Notes: generated from the letters alone by a model not told the origin. A stretch of DNA of 64,000 nt from Bradyrhizobium tropiciagri (GCF_018130545.1 NZ_JAFCKF010000002.1:186001-250000), one strand, 5' to 3'; positions 10,850 to 20,536 are shown, numbered from the stretch's first letter. Program-made: numbers and translations.

Positions 10850-11401
10850 ATGCTTTGGCCGTTCAATCACTTCAGAAAACCCCGGGTGCCCGCGCGCAGC
10901 ACCATTGAGACCATCTATGGCATGATCGTGACGCAGGCGCGAGAACCGTTATTTTACCGTGACTTGGGCGTTCCCGACACGGTTAATGGGCGTTTTGACC
11001 TGCTTCTGATGCATCTGTGGCTGGTGTTGCGGCGACTCAAATCCGCAGACGGCGGCGTGGAATTGTCGCAGGCGCTGTTCGATCATTTCTGCATCGACAT
11101 GGACGACAATCTCCGGGAGATGGGCGTCGGCGACCTCACGGTGCCCAAGCGCATGCAGGCGTTCGGAGAGGCGTTCTACGGCCGCACCGCGGCCTATGAT
11201 CTGGCGCTGACCGATGGCGACGAGGCCTTGGCCCAGTCGTTCTGCAAGAACATCCTCAATGGCGAGGGCCTCGACAAGGCGCGCGAACTCGCCGCCTATG
11301 CCCGGGAGGCGATGGCGGAATTGGCGCGCGCCGACCTCGCGGCGCTGACCAGGGGCGCGTGGCGCTTTCCGGCGCCGCAGGCTGCGGGGACTGCGGCATG
11401 A
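10850..11401 (+). CDS. Ubiquinol-cytochrome c chaperone family protein
   Basis: 183 residues from the ATG at 10850 (MLWPFNHFRK...). This is the bacterial relative of mitochondrial CBP3/UQCC1, which assists cytochrome bc1 assembly; conserved segments include FDLLLMHLWLVLRRL, LFDHFCIDMDDNLREMGVGD and KRMQAFGEAFYGR. The frame is open upstream, but that part lies inside the divergent bamE gene. The stop overlaps the ATG of the DUF177 gene (ATGA), so they are coupled. Confidence 0.88.
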   Translation: MLWPFNHFRKPRVPARSTIETIYGMIVTQAREPLFYRDLGVPDTVNGRFDLLLMHLWLVLRRLKSADGGVELSQALFDHFCIDMDDNLREMGVGDLTVPKRMQAFGEAFYGRTAAYDLALTDGDEALAQSFCKNILNGEGLDKARELAAYAREAMAELARADLAALTRGAWRFPAPQAAGTAA

Positions 11402-11994
11402 GCGGTGGGACAACAGGGCGGCCCGAAGCGTCACGCGACCGCGACCCTTGGCGCGTGCTGGTCAACGTCGCGCAGATCCCCGAGACCGGGCTGCATCGCG
11501 AGATCGCAGCCGATGAGGCGACGCGCAAGGCAATCGCCGAGATCGCGGAGCTGCGCGACGTCATCTCCGCGCATGCGGAATTCGATGTGCAGCCGAAGCG
11601 CGACGGCAGTTACCACGTCACCGGCCAAGTTCAGGCCCGGATCGGGCAGACCTGCGTGGTGACGCTCGACCCGATCGAGAATGAGATCATTGAGCCGATC
11701 GATGTGGTGTTCGCGCCGCCGGAGCAGATCCCGGAAATGGCCGACCTGGTCGACGACGCCGGGGATAGCGACGAGGAAACGCCGGATCCGCCGGAGCCGA
11801 TCACCGGCGGCTTCATCGACATCGGCCGGCTCGCCACCGATGCGCTGTTTCTCGGCATCGACCCCTATCCGCGTAAGGCGGATGCGGTGTTTGAACAGGA
11901 GGTTGAGGCGCCTGATCCGGAAAATCATCCCTTCGCGGCGTTGAAGGCGCTGAAGGACAAGCCGGACGGCAAGAAGCCCAAAGGCGGCCGTTGA
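11398..11994 (+). CDS. DUF177 (YceD-like) protein
   Basis: 198 residues. DUF177 proteins usually sit beside rpmF or plsX, and YceD of E. coli/plants has been tied to 23S rRNA accumulation. Here the start overlaps the previous stop. Visible features are GQVQARIGQTCVVTLDPIENEI, the conserved Cys region of the family, an acidic stretch of about 15 residues, and a basic Lys/Gly tail. plsX follows after 322 bases; rpmF is not found in the window. Confidence 0.85.
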   Translation: MSGGTTGRPEASRDRDPWRVLVNVAQIPETGLHREIAADEATRKAIAEIAELRDVISAHAEFDVQPKRDGSYHVTGQVQARIGQTCVVTLDPIENEIIEPIDVVFAPPEQIPEMADLVDDAGDSDEETPDPPEPITGGFIDIGRLATDALFLGIDPYPRKADAVFEQEVEAPDPENHPFAALKALKDKPDGKKPKGGR

Positions 11995-12316
11995 GCGAAG
12001 CCGAGGGCCGCCGGCGCCAACATTTGAGGGGATGGCTTGCCTGCGCCGTTGCGCGAGCGGCGTTCGGCGTCACTTCAAATAAGTGTCATAATATTTTGAA
12101 GTACAACGCGTTTCTGGTATTGTTGGGTGGCGTTGCGTGACGGTTCGGCAACTCCATCCTTTGCGGTCAAGAGGTTGTGCCGGACCGTGGACACGCTATT
12201 GTCGCGGCCCGGCCGGGACCCGAATTGGTGTTTGGCCGCGCGCCGTTGACGGCGGTGACTTCAAGCTCGCGGTCTTCGTCTGAAGGGCTGTGGGAGAGCA
12301 GGCTTCCGGGACGTAC
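11995..12316. other. Intergenic region upstream of plsX
   Basis: 322 bases with no gene. It has one distinctly AT-rich spot with nested inverted repeats at 12071-12102 (listed separately) and otherwise GC-rich sequence. It presumably holds the plsX-fabH promoter. Confidence 0.5.
12071..12102. promoter_or_regulatory. Nested inverted repeats upstream of plsX (candidate operator/promoter)
   Basis: ACTTCAAA (12072-12079) and its exact inverse TTTGAAGT (12095-12102) flank 15 bases; a second dyad CACTT-CAAAT-AAGTG sits at 12071-12085. A -10-like CATAAT is at 12087-12092. It is the only AT-rich spot in the 322-base gap and lies about 215 bases before plsX. Confidence 0.4.
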
Positions 12317-13378
12317 ATGCCTCAAAAGGTTCGTATCGCGCTTGACGCCATGGGGGGCGATGTCGGCGCATCCGTCGTCATTCCCGGCGCCGCGATTTCG
12401 TTGAGCCGTCATCCCGACAGCGAATTCCTGCTGGTCGGGGACCGGGCTCAGATCGAGCCGGAGCTCGCCAAGCATCCGGCGTTGAAGGCGGTATCGAAGG
12501 TGATCCATACCGACGTCGCCGTGAAGAATGACGAGAAGCCGAGCCAGGCGCTGCGGCGGACCCGCCGCGCCTCGTCGATGTGGCTTGCGATCGACGCGGT
12601 GAAGCATGGCGAGGCCGATGTTGCGGTCTCCGCTGGCAACAGCGGTGCGCTGATGGCGATGGGCAGCCTCAATCTGCGGACACTGCCCGGCGTCGACCGC
12701 CCGGCGCTCGCCGCGGTATGGCCAACGCTGCGCGGCGATTCCGTGGTGCTCGATCTCGGTGCGACGATCGGCGGCGACGCCCGTCATCTGGCGACGCTGG
12801 CGGTGATGGGCAGCGCGATGGCGAGCGTGCTGTTCAACCTCGAACGGCCGACCGTGGGCCTGCTCAATATCGGGTCCGAAGAGATGAAAGGGCACGGCGA
12901 AATCCGCGAGGCGGCCGAGCTGCTGCGCGCGATGAACTCGAGCCAGTTCAACTATATCGGCTTCGTCGAGGGCGACGCGATCGGCAAGGGGCTCGCCGAC
13001 GTCATCGTGTCGGAAGGTTTCAGCGGCAACATCGCGCTCAAGGCCGCCGAGGGAACCGCGCGCCAGATGTTCACGCTGCTGCGCGAGGCGATGTCGTCGA
13101 GCTGGCTGGCGCGGATCGGCTATTTGCTTGCCCGCGGCGCGTTCCAGAAGCTGCGCGACAAGCTCGATCCCAACAAGTCGAATGGCGGCCTGCTGCTCGG
13201 CCTGAAGGGCGTCGTGGTCAAGAGCCATGGCGGCACCAACGCGGAAGGCTTTGCCTATGCGGTCGATGTTGGCTATGAGATGGCCCACTTCGATCTCCTC
13301 ACCAAGATCAATCAGATGTTAAATCGCGACGGCAATGCGCTGGTGCAGGCGCAGACCGCGCAGGAGGCTGTCTCGTGA
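12317..13378 (+). CDS. plsX: Phosphate acyltransferase PlsX
   Basis: 353 residues. It converts acyl-ACP to acyl-phosphate, the acyl donor for PlsY in phospholipid synthesis, and is a peripheral membrane protein. It starts [17 protein letters not shown], the family hallmark, and has [11 protein letters not shown] and [15 protein letters not shown]. The start at 12317 follows a weak Shine-Dalgarno sequence; a longer frame begins at 12290. The last codons overlap the fabH GTG start (GTGA), so plsX and fabH are coupled. Confidence 0.96.
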   Translation: MPQKVRIALDAMGGDVGASVVIPGAAISLSRHPDSEFLLVGDRAQIEPELAKHPALKAVSKVIHTDVAVKNDEKPSQALRRTRRASSMWLAIDAVKHGEADVAVSAGNSGALMAMGSLNLRTLPGVDRPALAAVWPTLRGDSVVLDLGATIGGDARHLATLAVMGSAMASVLFNLERPTVGLLNIGSEEMKGHGEIREAAELLRAMNSSQFNYIGFVEGDAIGKGLADVIVSEGFSGNIALKAAEGTARQMFTLLREAMSSSWLARIGYLLARGAFQKLRDKLDPNKSNGGLLLGLKGVVVKSHGGTNAEGFAYAVDVGYEMAHFDLLTKINQMLNRDGNALVQAQTAQEAVS

Positions 13379-14352
13379 CTGCGATACGTTCGGTAGTGCT
13401 CGGCTGCGGCTCCTATCTGCCGGAGCGAGTTTTGACCAATGCCGAACTGGCCAGTCGGATCGACACGTCTGATGACTGGATCGTGCAGCGCACCGGCATC
13501 AGCGAGCGCCACATCGCGGCCGATGACGAATTCACCTCGCATCTCGCCATCAACGCGGCGCGTGCCGCGCTCGCCGACGCCAACATCGACGCGCAGTCGA
13601 TCGACCTGATCGTGCTGGCGACCTCGACGCCCGACAATACGTTTCCGGCGACCGCGGTCGCGGTTCAGCACGGGCTCGGCATCAACCATGGCGTCGCCTT
13701 CGACCTGCAGGCGGTGTGCTCCGGCTTCGTCTTTGCGCTGACCACCGCGGATAATTTCCTGCGCTCCGGCTCCCACAAGCGGGCGCTGGTGATTGGTGCC
13801 GAAACCTTCTCGCGCATCCTCGACTGGAACGACCGCGGCACCTGCGTGCTGTTCGGTGACGGCGCCGGCGCGGTGGTGCTGGAGGCGCAGCAACATTCCG
13901 GCACCATCAGCGATCCCGGCGTGCTGACGACGCATCTGCGCTCCGATGGACGCCACAAGTCGAAGCTGTTCGTCGATGGCGGTCCCGGCTCGACCAGGAC
14001 GGTCGGGCACCTCCGGATGGAAGGCCGCGAGGTATTCAAGCACGCCGTCGGCATGATCACCGACGTGATCGTCGATGCGTTCAATGCCACCGGGCTGAAC
14101 GCCGACGACATCACCTGGTTCATTCCGCACCAGGCCAACAAGCGAATCATCGATGCATCGGCCCACAAGCTGCATATTGCACCGCAGAAAGTGGTCTTGA
14201 CGGTCGACAAGCACGGCAACACCTCGGCGGCATCGATCCCGCTGGCGCTGTCGGTCGCCGTGAAGGACGGGCGCGTCAAGAAGGGCGATCTGGTGCTGTT
14301 CGAGGCGATGGGCGGCGGCTTCACCTGGGGCTCGGCGCTCGTGCGCTGGTGA
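13375..14352 (+). CDS. fabH: Beta-ketoacyl-ACP synthase III
   Basis: 325 residues; GTG start inside the plsX stop. It condenses acetyl-CoA with malonyl-ACP to start fatty acid synthesis. The catalytic triad is present: Cys in DLQAVCSGF, His in [11 protein letters not shown], Asn in [21 protein letters not shown] at the end is typical. Confidence 0.97.
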   Translation: MTAIRSVVLGCGSYLPERVLTNAELASRIDTSDDWIVQRTGISERHIAADDEFTSHLAINAARAALADANIDAQSIDLIVLATSTPDNTFPATAVAVQHGLGINHGVAFDLQAVCSGFVFALTTADNFLRSGSHKRALVIGAETFSRILDWNDRGTCVLFGDGAGAVVLEAQQHSGTISDPGVLTTHLRSDGRHKSKLFVDGGPGSTRTVGHLRMEGREVFKHAVGMITDVIVDAFNATGLNADDITWFIPHQANKRIIDASAHKLHIAPQKVVLTVDKHGNTSAASIPLALSVAVKDGRVKKGDLVLFEAMGGGFTWGSALVRW

Positions 14353-14482
14353 GTGCCGCGCCAGCGAGCATCGACAGGTTGCGGTGTGTTTCATGCGTCA
14401 GCATGCTGGACGCTGTTGACCATTGCGCGCTAAGCTTTTAATTTCAGTCAAGAAATTGTTCGCCGAGAGTGCGGGGCAGGCG

Positions 14483-14818
14483 ATGACCACGGGAACTGGA
14501 AAAACGGTAACACGCGTCGATCTGTGTGAGGCGGTCTACCAAAAGGTAGGGCTGTCGCGTACGGAATCATCGGCGTTTGTCGAGTTGGTGCTGAAGGAGA
14601 TCACCGATTGCCTGGAAAAGGGCGAGACGGTGAAGCTGTCTTCGTTCGGCTCCTTCATGGTGCGCAAGAAGGGCCAGCGTATCGGCCGCAATCCGAAGAC
14701 CGGCACCGAGGTGCCGATCTCGCCGCGGCGCGTGATGGTGTTCAAGCCGTCGGCGATCCTGAAGCAGCGGATCAATGGCCATGTCGTCACCAATGGCGAC
14801 GGCAGCAAGGCCGACTAG
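14483..14818 (+). CDS. ihfA: Integration host factor subunit alpha
   Basis: 111 residues from the ATG at 14483 ([19 protein letters not shown]). It is a DNA-bending HU/IHF-family protein that forms a heterodimer with IhfB. The beta-arm segment [20 protein letters not shown] carries the intercalating Pro. The open frame runs 20 codons further upstream but lacks family similarity there. The TAG stop is also the first three bases of an intergenic repeat. Confidence 0.95.
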   Translation: MTTGTGKTVTRVDLCEAVYQKVGLSRTESSAFVELVLKEITDCLEKGETVKLSSFGSFMVRKKGQRIGRNPKTGTEVPISPRRVMVFKPSAILKQRINGHVVTNGDGSKAD

Positions 14819-14912
14819 CGCGTTTTCAAGCGAAGTGGATTCCCGGTTCGCGTGAAGAAAACGCGCCAAAACTAGCATCCTGGGCCCCGTTCCGATTCAA
14901 TCGGAACGGAAA
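14816..14912 (+). repeat. Intergenic repeat at the ihfA stop (TAGCGCGTTTTCAAGCGAAGTGG family)
   Basis: Begins with the ihfA TAG, runs through GCGTTTTCAAGCGAAGTGG, GGTTCGCGTGAAGAAAACGC, then a second module with the inverted repeat CCGTTCCGATT-CA-ATCGGAACGG. It is the same family and same gene-relative orientation as the element at the bamE stop, and a degenerate relative occurs at 41892-41995. Confidence 0.78.
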
Positions 14913-14946
14913 AGGTGCTGGGCATTGAAGCCAGAGGAGCGGGCAT

Positions 14947-15564
14947 TTGGACAAGGCGCCGGATGCGTTCCGTACCATCAGCGAGGTCGCTGACGAACTC
15001 GATATTCCCCAGCATGTGCTGAGATTCTGGGAAACGCGCTTCGCGCAGATCAAGCCGATGAAGCGCAGCGGCGGACGCCGCTATTATCGTCCTGACGATG
15101 TCGACCTGCTCAAGGGTATCCGCCGGCTGCTCTACGGCGAGGGCTACACCATCCGCGGCGTGCAGCGGATCCTGAAAGAGCACGGCATCAAGTCGGTGCA
15201 GGGCATCGCCGACCAGACCGCGGCCGTCTCGTTCGGCGCGGTCGAGGAGGCGGTCGGCAACAGCATGGCCGAGCCGGACGAGCACGACGGCAATGACGGC
15301 CTCGATTTCGACGGCGAGGAGGGCGACGGCGACGAGCAGGGCATCGACTACCGATTCGTCGATCCCGACGAGGATCCGATCCTGTCGACCTACAAGGCGC
15401 ACGCCCAGCCGGGCAAGGCCGCTGCGCAGCCCGGGAAGGCGTCCGCTGCGGCGCCGCCGGTGCGTCCCTCCGTTCCCTCGGTCGATCGGGAGCGGCTCGA
15501 ACGCGTGCTGCAGGAGCTGGTCGCCTGCCGGCAGATGATCGATGCGGCGATGAAGGACGGCTGA
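14947..15564 (+). CDS. MerR-family transcriptional regulator
   Basis: 205 residues starting with TTG at 14947, which has a strong upstream AGAGGAG. The N-terminal MerR helix-turn-helix is clear ([22 protein letters not shown], then [22 protein letters not shown]). The C-terminal half is acidic and Ala/Pro-rich with no metal-binding cysteines, so it is not a classical metal sensor. This gene next to ihfA is conserved in Rhizobiales; its target is unknown. A ProQ-like or division role cannot be inferred. Confidence 0.88.
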   Translation: MDKAPDAFRTISEVADELDIPQHVLRFWETRFAQIKPMKRSGGRRYYRPDDVDLLKGIRRLLYGEGYTIRGVQRILKEHGIKSVQGIADQTAAVSFGAVEEAVGNSMAEPDEHDGNDGLDFDGEEGDGDEQGIDYRFVDPDEDPILSTYKAHAQPGKAAAQPGKASAAAPPVRPSVPSVDRERLERVLQELVACRQMIDAAMKDG

Positions 15565-15662
15565 GCCAAGGAAACCATGACGGGAACCGGGCTCCGGATT
15601 GCTCCCCTTTAAGGGCCCGCGCGCCTTGCGCGAACGCAGGATCGCAGCTAATGGAACGGCAT

Positions 15663-15740
15663 CGGAGCGTGGCGCAGCCCGGTTAGCGCACTAGTCTGGG
15701 AGACTAGGGGTCGGAGGTTCAAATCCTCTCGCTCCGACCA
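15663..15740 (+). tRNA. tRNA-Pro (anticodon GGG)
   Basis: Acceptor arms CGGAGCG / CGCTCCG with encoded ACCA, D arm, anticodon stem CTAGT / ACTAG around loop CTGGGAG (anticodon GGG), and T arm GGAGGTTCAAATCCTC. It is a complete 78-base cloverleaf, followed by a T-rich stretch. Confidence 0.97.
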
Positions 15741-15994
15741 TTTTTCAAAAGCAGGATTGATTCTCGAAATCGTGTAGCCGGTTGCGATCAGTGCACTCGT
15801 TGCCGTTTAGCCACCGGTTCTGTTCGCCGACTTGTCTCCGAGGCACGGGGACGAAGCCGCCGATCCGTCCCTTGGTCGACAATTCGGATCGGTAGCGCGA
15901 ACCAGCGGCCAATAACTTGCGGACCGCGGGTCAGAAGCCGCGCGAGGTTCGTCTTCGGGGCGAGCATCGCCTCGGCCCGTTGGACGTCGGGGCA

Positions 15995-18328
15995 CTAGAC
16001 AAGGTGCCAGTCGCTGCCGACATCGGGCAGCATCGCATAGGCGGTGGGGTGGGTGCCGTTCATGGTCCAGATCGCCGGCGTGCCGCTGTCGTCCTGCCAG
16101 AGAATATCGGCTTTGTGGTCGCCATTGAAATCGGCCGCTGCCGAGACATGCCATGTCGGTCCGACGTTGGACAACATCGTATAGGCGCTAGGCTGGCTGC
16201 CGTTCATAGTCCAGATCGCCGCCGAGCCGTTGTCGTTCTGCCAGAGGATATCGGCCTTGCCGTCGCCGTCGAAATCGGCAGCCGCCGCGACATGCCATGT
16301 CAGCCCGACATCGGACAACATCGTATAGGCGCTAGGCTGGCTGCCGTTCATAGTCCAGATCGCCGCCGAGCCGTTGTCGTTCTGCCAGAGGATATCGGCC
16401 TTGCCGTCGCCGTTGAAATCGGCCGCTTCCGCGACATGCCATGTCGGCCCGACATTGGACAACATCGTATAGGCGGTAGGCTGGGTGCCGTTCATGGTCC
16501 AGATCGCGATCGATCCGTCGTCGTTCCGCCAGAGGATATCGGCCTTGCCGTCGCCATTGAAATCGGCTGCCGCCGCGACATGCCACGTCGGCCCGACATA
16601 GGACAGCATCGTATAGCCGGTGGGCCGGTTGCCGTTCATGGTCCAGATCGCGGTCGAGCCGTCGTCGTTCTGCCAGAGAATATCGGCCTTGCCGTCGCCG
16701 TTGAAATCGGCTGACGCCGCGACGTGCCACATGGTGCCGACATCGGACAGCGCAGTCCCATTCGTGACCGTGCTGCCGGACATTGTCGTCAGCGTCGGCA
16801 AGCCATCGTCGTTCTGCCCAAGAATGTCGGCCTTGCCGTCGCCGTTGAAGTCGGCCGCCGACGCGCCATGCCACTCGGAGAAGGCTGGTGTGACGACAGT
16901 GAGCGTCGCGGCAGGCTGGGTGGTGCTGAAAGCGACGTTGACGTCTTGGCCCGCATGAACGCCGTCGAGCAGGGCGACGGTGGTCCAGTGCGTGCCATTG
17001 GCCGAGCCATCCTGGTCGATTTGCAAGATGGTGCCCGTCGTCCCCCTCCCGGGTTCGAGCACTCGGACAAGGCTGTCGACGGGGTCGCCCGCCGACAGCA
17101 GTGCCGAGAAATCGAAAGTGTCGCCTTCGGTCGAATCGAATATCCCGCTGTTGCCCTGGTCGTAATCGAGGATGTGATAGACGATCCCAGACGGCGGTTG
17201 CGAGTCGAACACGAAGGTGTCGGCGCCACCTCCGCCCGACAGCACGTCGGCCACGGCCGAACCGAGGATTATGTCGTCGTATGGCGATCCGCTAACGTCC
17301 TGAGTGGTGGCAGTGATGATGTTGCCGTCCAGCGTGTAGTGGTCGAAATTGTAGGCAGCAAAGATGTCCCCCGGCGCGTCGGTAATCACATTGTCGGAAG
17401 CGTTGATGTTGCTGAAGCTGGCTGCTCCGGGGTCAGTGGTGTTTTGGAGCAAGATGGCAAAGCTGGACGATGGATTTAGATTGATCTGATTATCCGCGAC
17501 GTCGACATCATGGAGACTTTGCGGATTGTCTGCAGTCGCGCTCGTATAATCCGGGTCCCCTGCCATCTGGTCGACCGCGTACAGCCTTACGCCAACCATG
17601 ACGTCGGCGTAGGTATTCTTTTGTATCTCGATCTCTCCGAATGACCGTGGGCCTGCCAAGCCAATCGAAGTCCCGAAGGTGGCGTTGTCTACGGTGTTGT
17701 TGAATACTTGGATGTTCGTGTTCTCGCCTTCGACGTCTCCGTAGTTGGGCGAGGGAACAGATCCCAGGTTTATCGCCGCACCGCCGATGTTTGCGATTGT
17801 GTTGCCGGAAATCAGGACGTTATCGCTGCTCCAGGTCTCGATGCCTTCCTGACCGCTCGTCGGCACGAAGCCATCGACGTGATTATCAAGAACCTGGATG
17901 TCATGGCTCAGCACGAGCCAGATGCCGTAGTTGTGGGCCTCGTTGAGCAGCACTTCGCAGCCGGCAACTACGCCGTTCGAGCACTGAACGGCCGTGATGC
18001 CATTGGTCTCGGTATCGTTGGTGTGTCCGTCGACGGTAAGGCCCTGGACGGTGAAATTATCGACCCCTACAGCCAAGATGATGGGGGAGCCGTCCGGATA
18101 CGCCGCGGTTGTTTGGAGGATGGTTTGACCTGCACCCGCGCCTTTGAGAGTCACATCACTGTCGGTAATCGATATGCTTGAGTCTACGGAATAGGTTCCC
18201 TGTAACACGGAAACAGTGCCGCCGCCTGCGGCGCCGACGTCAGCAAGCGCCTGGTTGATCTCGTCATCTGCCGTGCCGGAAACGATTCGATCGGCGCCGG
18301 ATCCAGGCAAACCAACTGTAAGGTCCAT
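15995..18328 (-). CDS. Large extracellular protein: right-handed beta-helix, RTX-type segment and six FG-GAP/VCBS-like repeats
   Basis: 777 residues from the ATG at 18328, which has GAGGGG eight bases upstream; a TTG five codons earlier is less likely. There is no N-terminal signal peptide. Residues about 15-330 form a parallel beta-helix with pectate-lyase/NosD-like repeats (IQVLDNHVDG, VLISGNTIANIGG, NIQVFNNTVDN). Residues about 340-440 resemble hemolysin-type calcium-binding modules (DDIILGS, VLSGGGGADTFVF). Then come six 48-residue repeats, each with a Ca-binding-like DFNGDGKADILW. The protein ends in DWHLV. The layout suggests type I secretion. Substrate and enzyme activity are not recognisable; it may be an adhesin or polysaccharide-binding protein. 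Confidence 0.85.
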   Translation of the reverse strand: MDLTVGLPGSGADRIVSGTADDEINQALADVGAAGGGTVSVLQGTYSVDSSISITDSDVTLKGAGAGQTILQTTAAYPDGSPIILAVGVDNFTVQGLTVDGHTNDTETNGITAVQCSNGVVAGCEVLLNEAHNYGIWLVLSHDIQVLDNHVDGFVPTSGQEGIETWSSDNVLISGNTIANIGGAAINLGSVPSPNYGDVEGENTNIQVFNNTVDNATFGTSIGLAGPRSFGEIEIQKNTYADVMVGVRLYAVDQMAGDPDYTSATADNPQSLHDVDVADNQINLNPSSSFAILLQNTTDPGAASFSNINASDNVITDAPGDIFAAYNFDHYTLDGNIITATTQDVSGSPYDDIILGSAVADVLSGGGGADTFVFDSQPPSGIVYHILDYDQGNSGIFDSTEGDTFDFSALLSAGDPVDSLVRVLEPGRGTTGTILQIDQDGSANGTHWTTVALLDGVHAGQDVNVAFSTTQPAATLTVVTPAFSEWHGASAADFNGDGKADILGQNDDGLPTLTTMSGSTVTNGTALSDVGTMWHVAASADFNGDGKADILWQNDDGSTAIWTMNGNRPTGYTMLSYVGPTWHVAAAADFNGDGKADILWRNDDGSIAIWTMNGTQPTAYTMLSNVGPTWHVAEAADFNGDGKADILWQNDNGSAAIWTMNGSQPSAYTMLSDVGLTWHVAAAADFDGDGKADILWQNDNGSAAIWTMNGSQPSAYTMLSNVGPTWHVSAAADFNGDHKADILWQDDSGTPAIWTMNGTHPTAYAMLPDVGSDWHLV
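16010..16873 (-). repeat. Six tandem 144-bp repeats inside the extracellular protein gene
   Basis: Six in-frame units of exactly 48 codons. Each encodes W-H-x(5)-DFNGDGKADIL, an AIWTMNG segment and a YTMLSxVG end. Two neighbouring units are almost the same at DNA level: 16169-16268 and 16313-16412 are identical over 100 bases. The outermost units are more diverged. Confidence 0.95.
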
Positions 18329-18515
18329 GACACGACCCCTCAAGCCGAGGTGCTCCCATCAAGATGATCCGACTTGCGACCCGGGCAGAGGGAAGCGGTA
18401 TGCCCCGGCACATCAGCGTTACAGGCCGTTCAAACTGCGTGTTGGCCTTCATCTGGTCGGGTGATTGGTTCTGAAATTGAACAGAGCAGACTATCCAAAA
18501 ATGAACAGAGCAAGA

Positions 18516-19001
18516 CTACCCAACGGCATATTGCGAGATAAGCCATGTCAGATAGCCGATGTTGACCGGTGAAAAGAGCATCGCAGCGCTCTCGATCGCA
18601 ATACCGGCGCAGGCGGCACCGCTGCATGCGTTCAGATTGCTCGAGAGGAAATGACCGCATGCGAAAAGGCCAAGGCCGAGCGATATGATGCGTCTGCCTT
18701 CGGTTCCGTATGAGATCGTATCGATTCCATCGACGACAGCAGACAATACTTTGACGATCGCAGTTAGGATCTCGTCCAGCGTTCTCCCGATGGCATTCAG
18801 GATGGTGCCGAGCGCTCCGCCGATGGCATCGAGTATCCCTTTAAGCCCCAGGGTACGCGACCACCAGATAGGCCAAAGGCCGGTGCAAACGATCTGCTTG
18901 ATGCCCACAGGGCCAGCGCGAGAAAAAGTTCCGAATGTAGCCAGTGCGCCGATTCCATAAATCGCACCGACCGCGATGCTAGTAGACATGAAAATATCCA
19001 T
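18516..19001 (-). CDS. Hypothetical membrane protein
   Basis: Open frame of 161 codons; an alternative ATG lies at 18989. The product has a hydrophobic N-terminal segment (TSIAVGAIYGIGALATFGTF), a Gly/Ile/Leu-rich amphipathic middle (GALGTILNAIGRTLDEILTAI) and one or two hydrophobic C-terminal segments. Codon use is less GC-rich than the neighbours, and the ribosome binding site is weak. I do not recognise a family. It lies in the island-like stretch after tRNA-Pro and may be acquired DNA. Confidence 0.5.
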   Translation of the reverse strand: MDIFMSTSIAVGAIYGIGALATFGTFSRAGPVGIKQIVCTGLWPIWWSRTLGLKGILDAIGGALGTILNAIGRTLDEILTAIVKVLSAVVDGIDTISYGTEGRRIISLGLGLFACGHFLSSNLNACSGAACAGIAIESAAMLFSPVNIGYLTWLISQYAVG

Positions 19002-19567
19002 CGGGATGCCCCATCCCGTGCTGCCAAAAACACTGTAAAAATCTGACTTGTATCAACTTTCAGGCGAGGTCAATACCGCTTTTGAAGGGGGCAATTCTGT
19101 AGGTCCCATGGACAAAGCGGAACCTTGCTATTGTGCGACAGTGAGGATCGCCTCGCGAAGGCTTCCATTTTTTTCTGCCGGGCGGCAGTTTTATCTTGTG
19201 ATTCCAAAACCGAAGATCACGCTTATTGGAGGCTGCGATAGGAACTGCTGCGGTGCGGTTCCATGATCGAACAGTCCCGGCGCTAACGGGCGGACGACGC
19301 CTTGACGCGCGGCCCAAGCGCGTACCCCGGCGCTGAGGTCGTCTGTTTTTTTGGGCCAACGAAAAGCCCCGCGATGTGGGTGCCTGTCAGTGAAACCGTC
19401 ACTGTCTGCTTTACGTATTCAGCCTGCTCGTGGGTTCATCGCTGAAGCGGCCATGCTTTGGCCGCGCAGGCCCCTTCCGGGGAGCGGATCGGGAACGACA
19501 AGGTGTGGCTGACTCTATTTCGACAATTCAGAATATTCGGCGTTATTTGCGCGGCGCCGCCGCCGCT
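19002..19567. other. Less GC-rich intergenic region between the membrane ORF and marR
   Basis: 566 bases. No convincing gene: a frame at 19108-19266 on the plus strand (52 codons) lacks the usual GC-rich third positions. The notable structure is a nested hairpin followed by seven T at about 19291-19352. Confidence 0.45.
19291..19352 (+). terminator. Candidate terminator (nested hairpins plus T run)
   Basis: GGACGAC pairs with GTCGTCT (one G-T pair), enclosing a hairpin ACGCGC-GGCCCAA-GCGCGT, and is followed by TGTTTTTTT. It would end a plus-strand transcript coming from the 19050-19290 region, for which I see no solid gene. Confidence 0.45.
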
Positions 19568-20080
19568 TCAGCCCTCGGCATCCATCGCAACGATCAGGCA
19601 CGCCTTTTCGAGGCGGTTGGTCAGCATCGCAAGCTTGCCGGTGAATTCGGCCAGTTCAGGCTCGCTGAACTCCTCGAACACGGTTTTCTTGAACGCCTTG
19701 TGCTGCTCGGAAAGGCCAACGAGATGCTTTCGGGTCTTGTCGGTCAGCGACAGCCGGACCACGCGCGCATCGGCCGGGGAGGGCGAACGATGCAGGAGTT
19801 CCTTCTGCTCGAGCAGCTTGGACTGCGTGGTCACGAATGAGGGATCGACGTGCAGCAGCTTCGACACCACGTTGATCGGCACGCCGTCGTCCTTGTCGAG
19901 ATCGGAGACGGCGATCAGAATCATCCATTGCGGACCGCTGACGCCAAGCGCCTTGCCCCAGATCTGGCGGACCCGTTCCAGATGCGAATTGATGGATGAA
20001 ATCTCGAGCGTAAATCGCTTGATGAGATCGAGATGTTCGATGGCGCGTTGCCGCGTCGAATCCTTCCTTGTCACTGACAC
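19568..20080 (-). CDS. MarR-family transcriptional regulator
   Basis: 170 residues from a GTG at 20080 with AGAGGGA upstream. It is a winged helix-turn-helix of the MarR type: GVPINVVSKLLHVDPSFVTTQSKLLEQKELLHR as recognition region, then PSPADARVVRLSLTDKTR as wing. It is transcribed divergently from the porin, separated by 456 bases. Ligand and target are unknown. Confidence 0.88.
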   Translation of the reverse strand: MSVTRKDSTRQRAIEHLDLIKRFTLEISSINSHLERVRQIWGKALGVSGPQWMILIAVSDLDKDDGVPINVVSKLLHVDPSFVTTQSKLLEQKELLHRSPSPADARVVRLSLTDKTRKHLVGLSEQHKAFKKTVFEEFSEPELAEFTGKLAMLTNRLEKACLIVAMDAEG

Positions 20081-20536
20081 AGCTTCCCTCTTCCCTAGGT
20101 GCCGACTCAGCTTTGCGCTGATTTATTTCTTGGTTTCCCGCCTTGGCGGTCGAATTTTTCTCGTAAGCCCTCAACGAACGCAAGTGAACGTAAAGTAATT
20201 ATAACGGGCGCGTGAAGATTCGACGAAATAGGGTGTGACAAGTTTTCTCAGGTAGGTAAAGGGGTTACCACCAGCGTTGCCGGCGAGACACAGTGTGGCC
20301 GCATTCGCATTCCTGACTTTATAAACTATTTTGATTGGCGAACTCGCCCATGCATATTGAACCCGGCGGTAGGGGAATCTCGATCGTCCCGTTGCGGTGA
20401 TCGTTCAAGTCCGTCGCACACCACAGATTGATCTGAGGGTGCGAGGTTTGGGGAAAACGGTCTTGGACAATGCGGGAGGATCACAGGGCGCTCGCAGCCT
20501 TGGACTCTCCGCATATGAGCAACTTGGAGGTTTAAT
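20081..20536. promoter_or_regulatory. Porin upstream region
   Basis: 456 bases between divergent marR and the porin. It includes an AT-rich spot near 20315-20335 (TTTATAAACTATTTTGATTGG) and a strong GGAGG eight bases before the porin ATG. The long leader suggests post-transcriptional control, but no defined motif can be named. Confidence 0.4.

Noticed and set aside
15663-15740. Phage or integrative element attachment at tRNA-Pro
   Set aside because: No integrase gene and no duplicated tRNA 3' end found within the window; kept only as a weak island hypothesis.
16010-16873. CRISPR-like tandem repeat array
   Set aside because: Repeats are 144-bp contiguous in-frame protein repeats without spacers.
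19108-19266. Possible 52-residue protein before the candidate terminator
   Set aside because: Third codon positions are not GC-rich and no ribosome binding site is present, although an RNA gene here remains possible.
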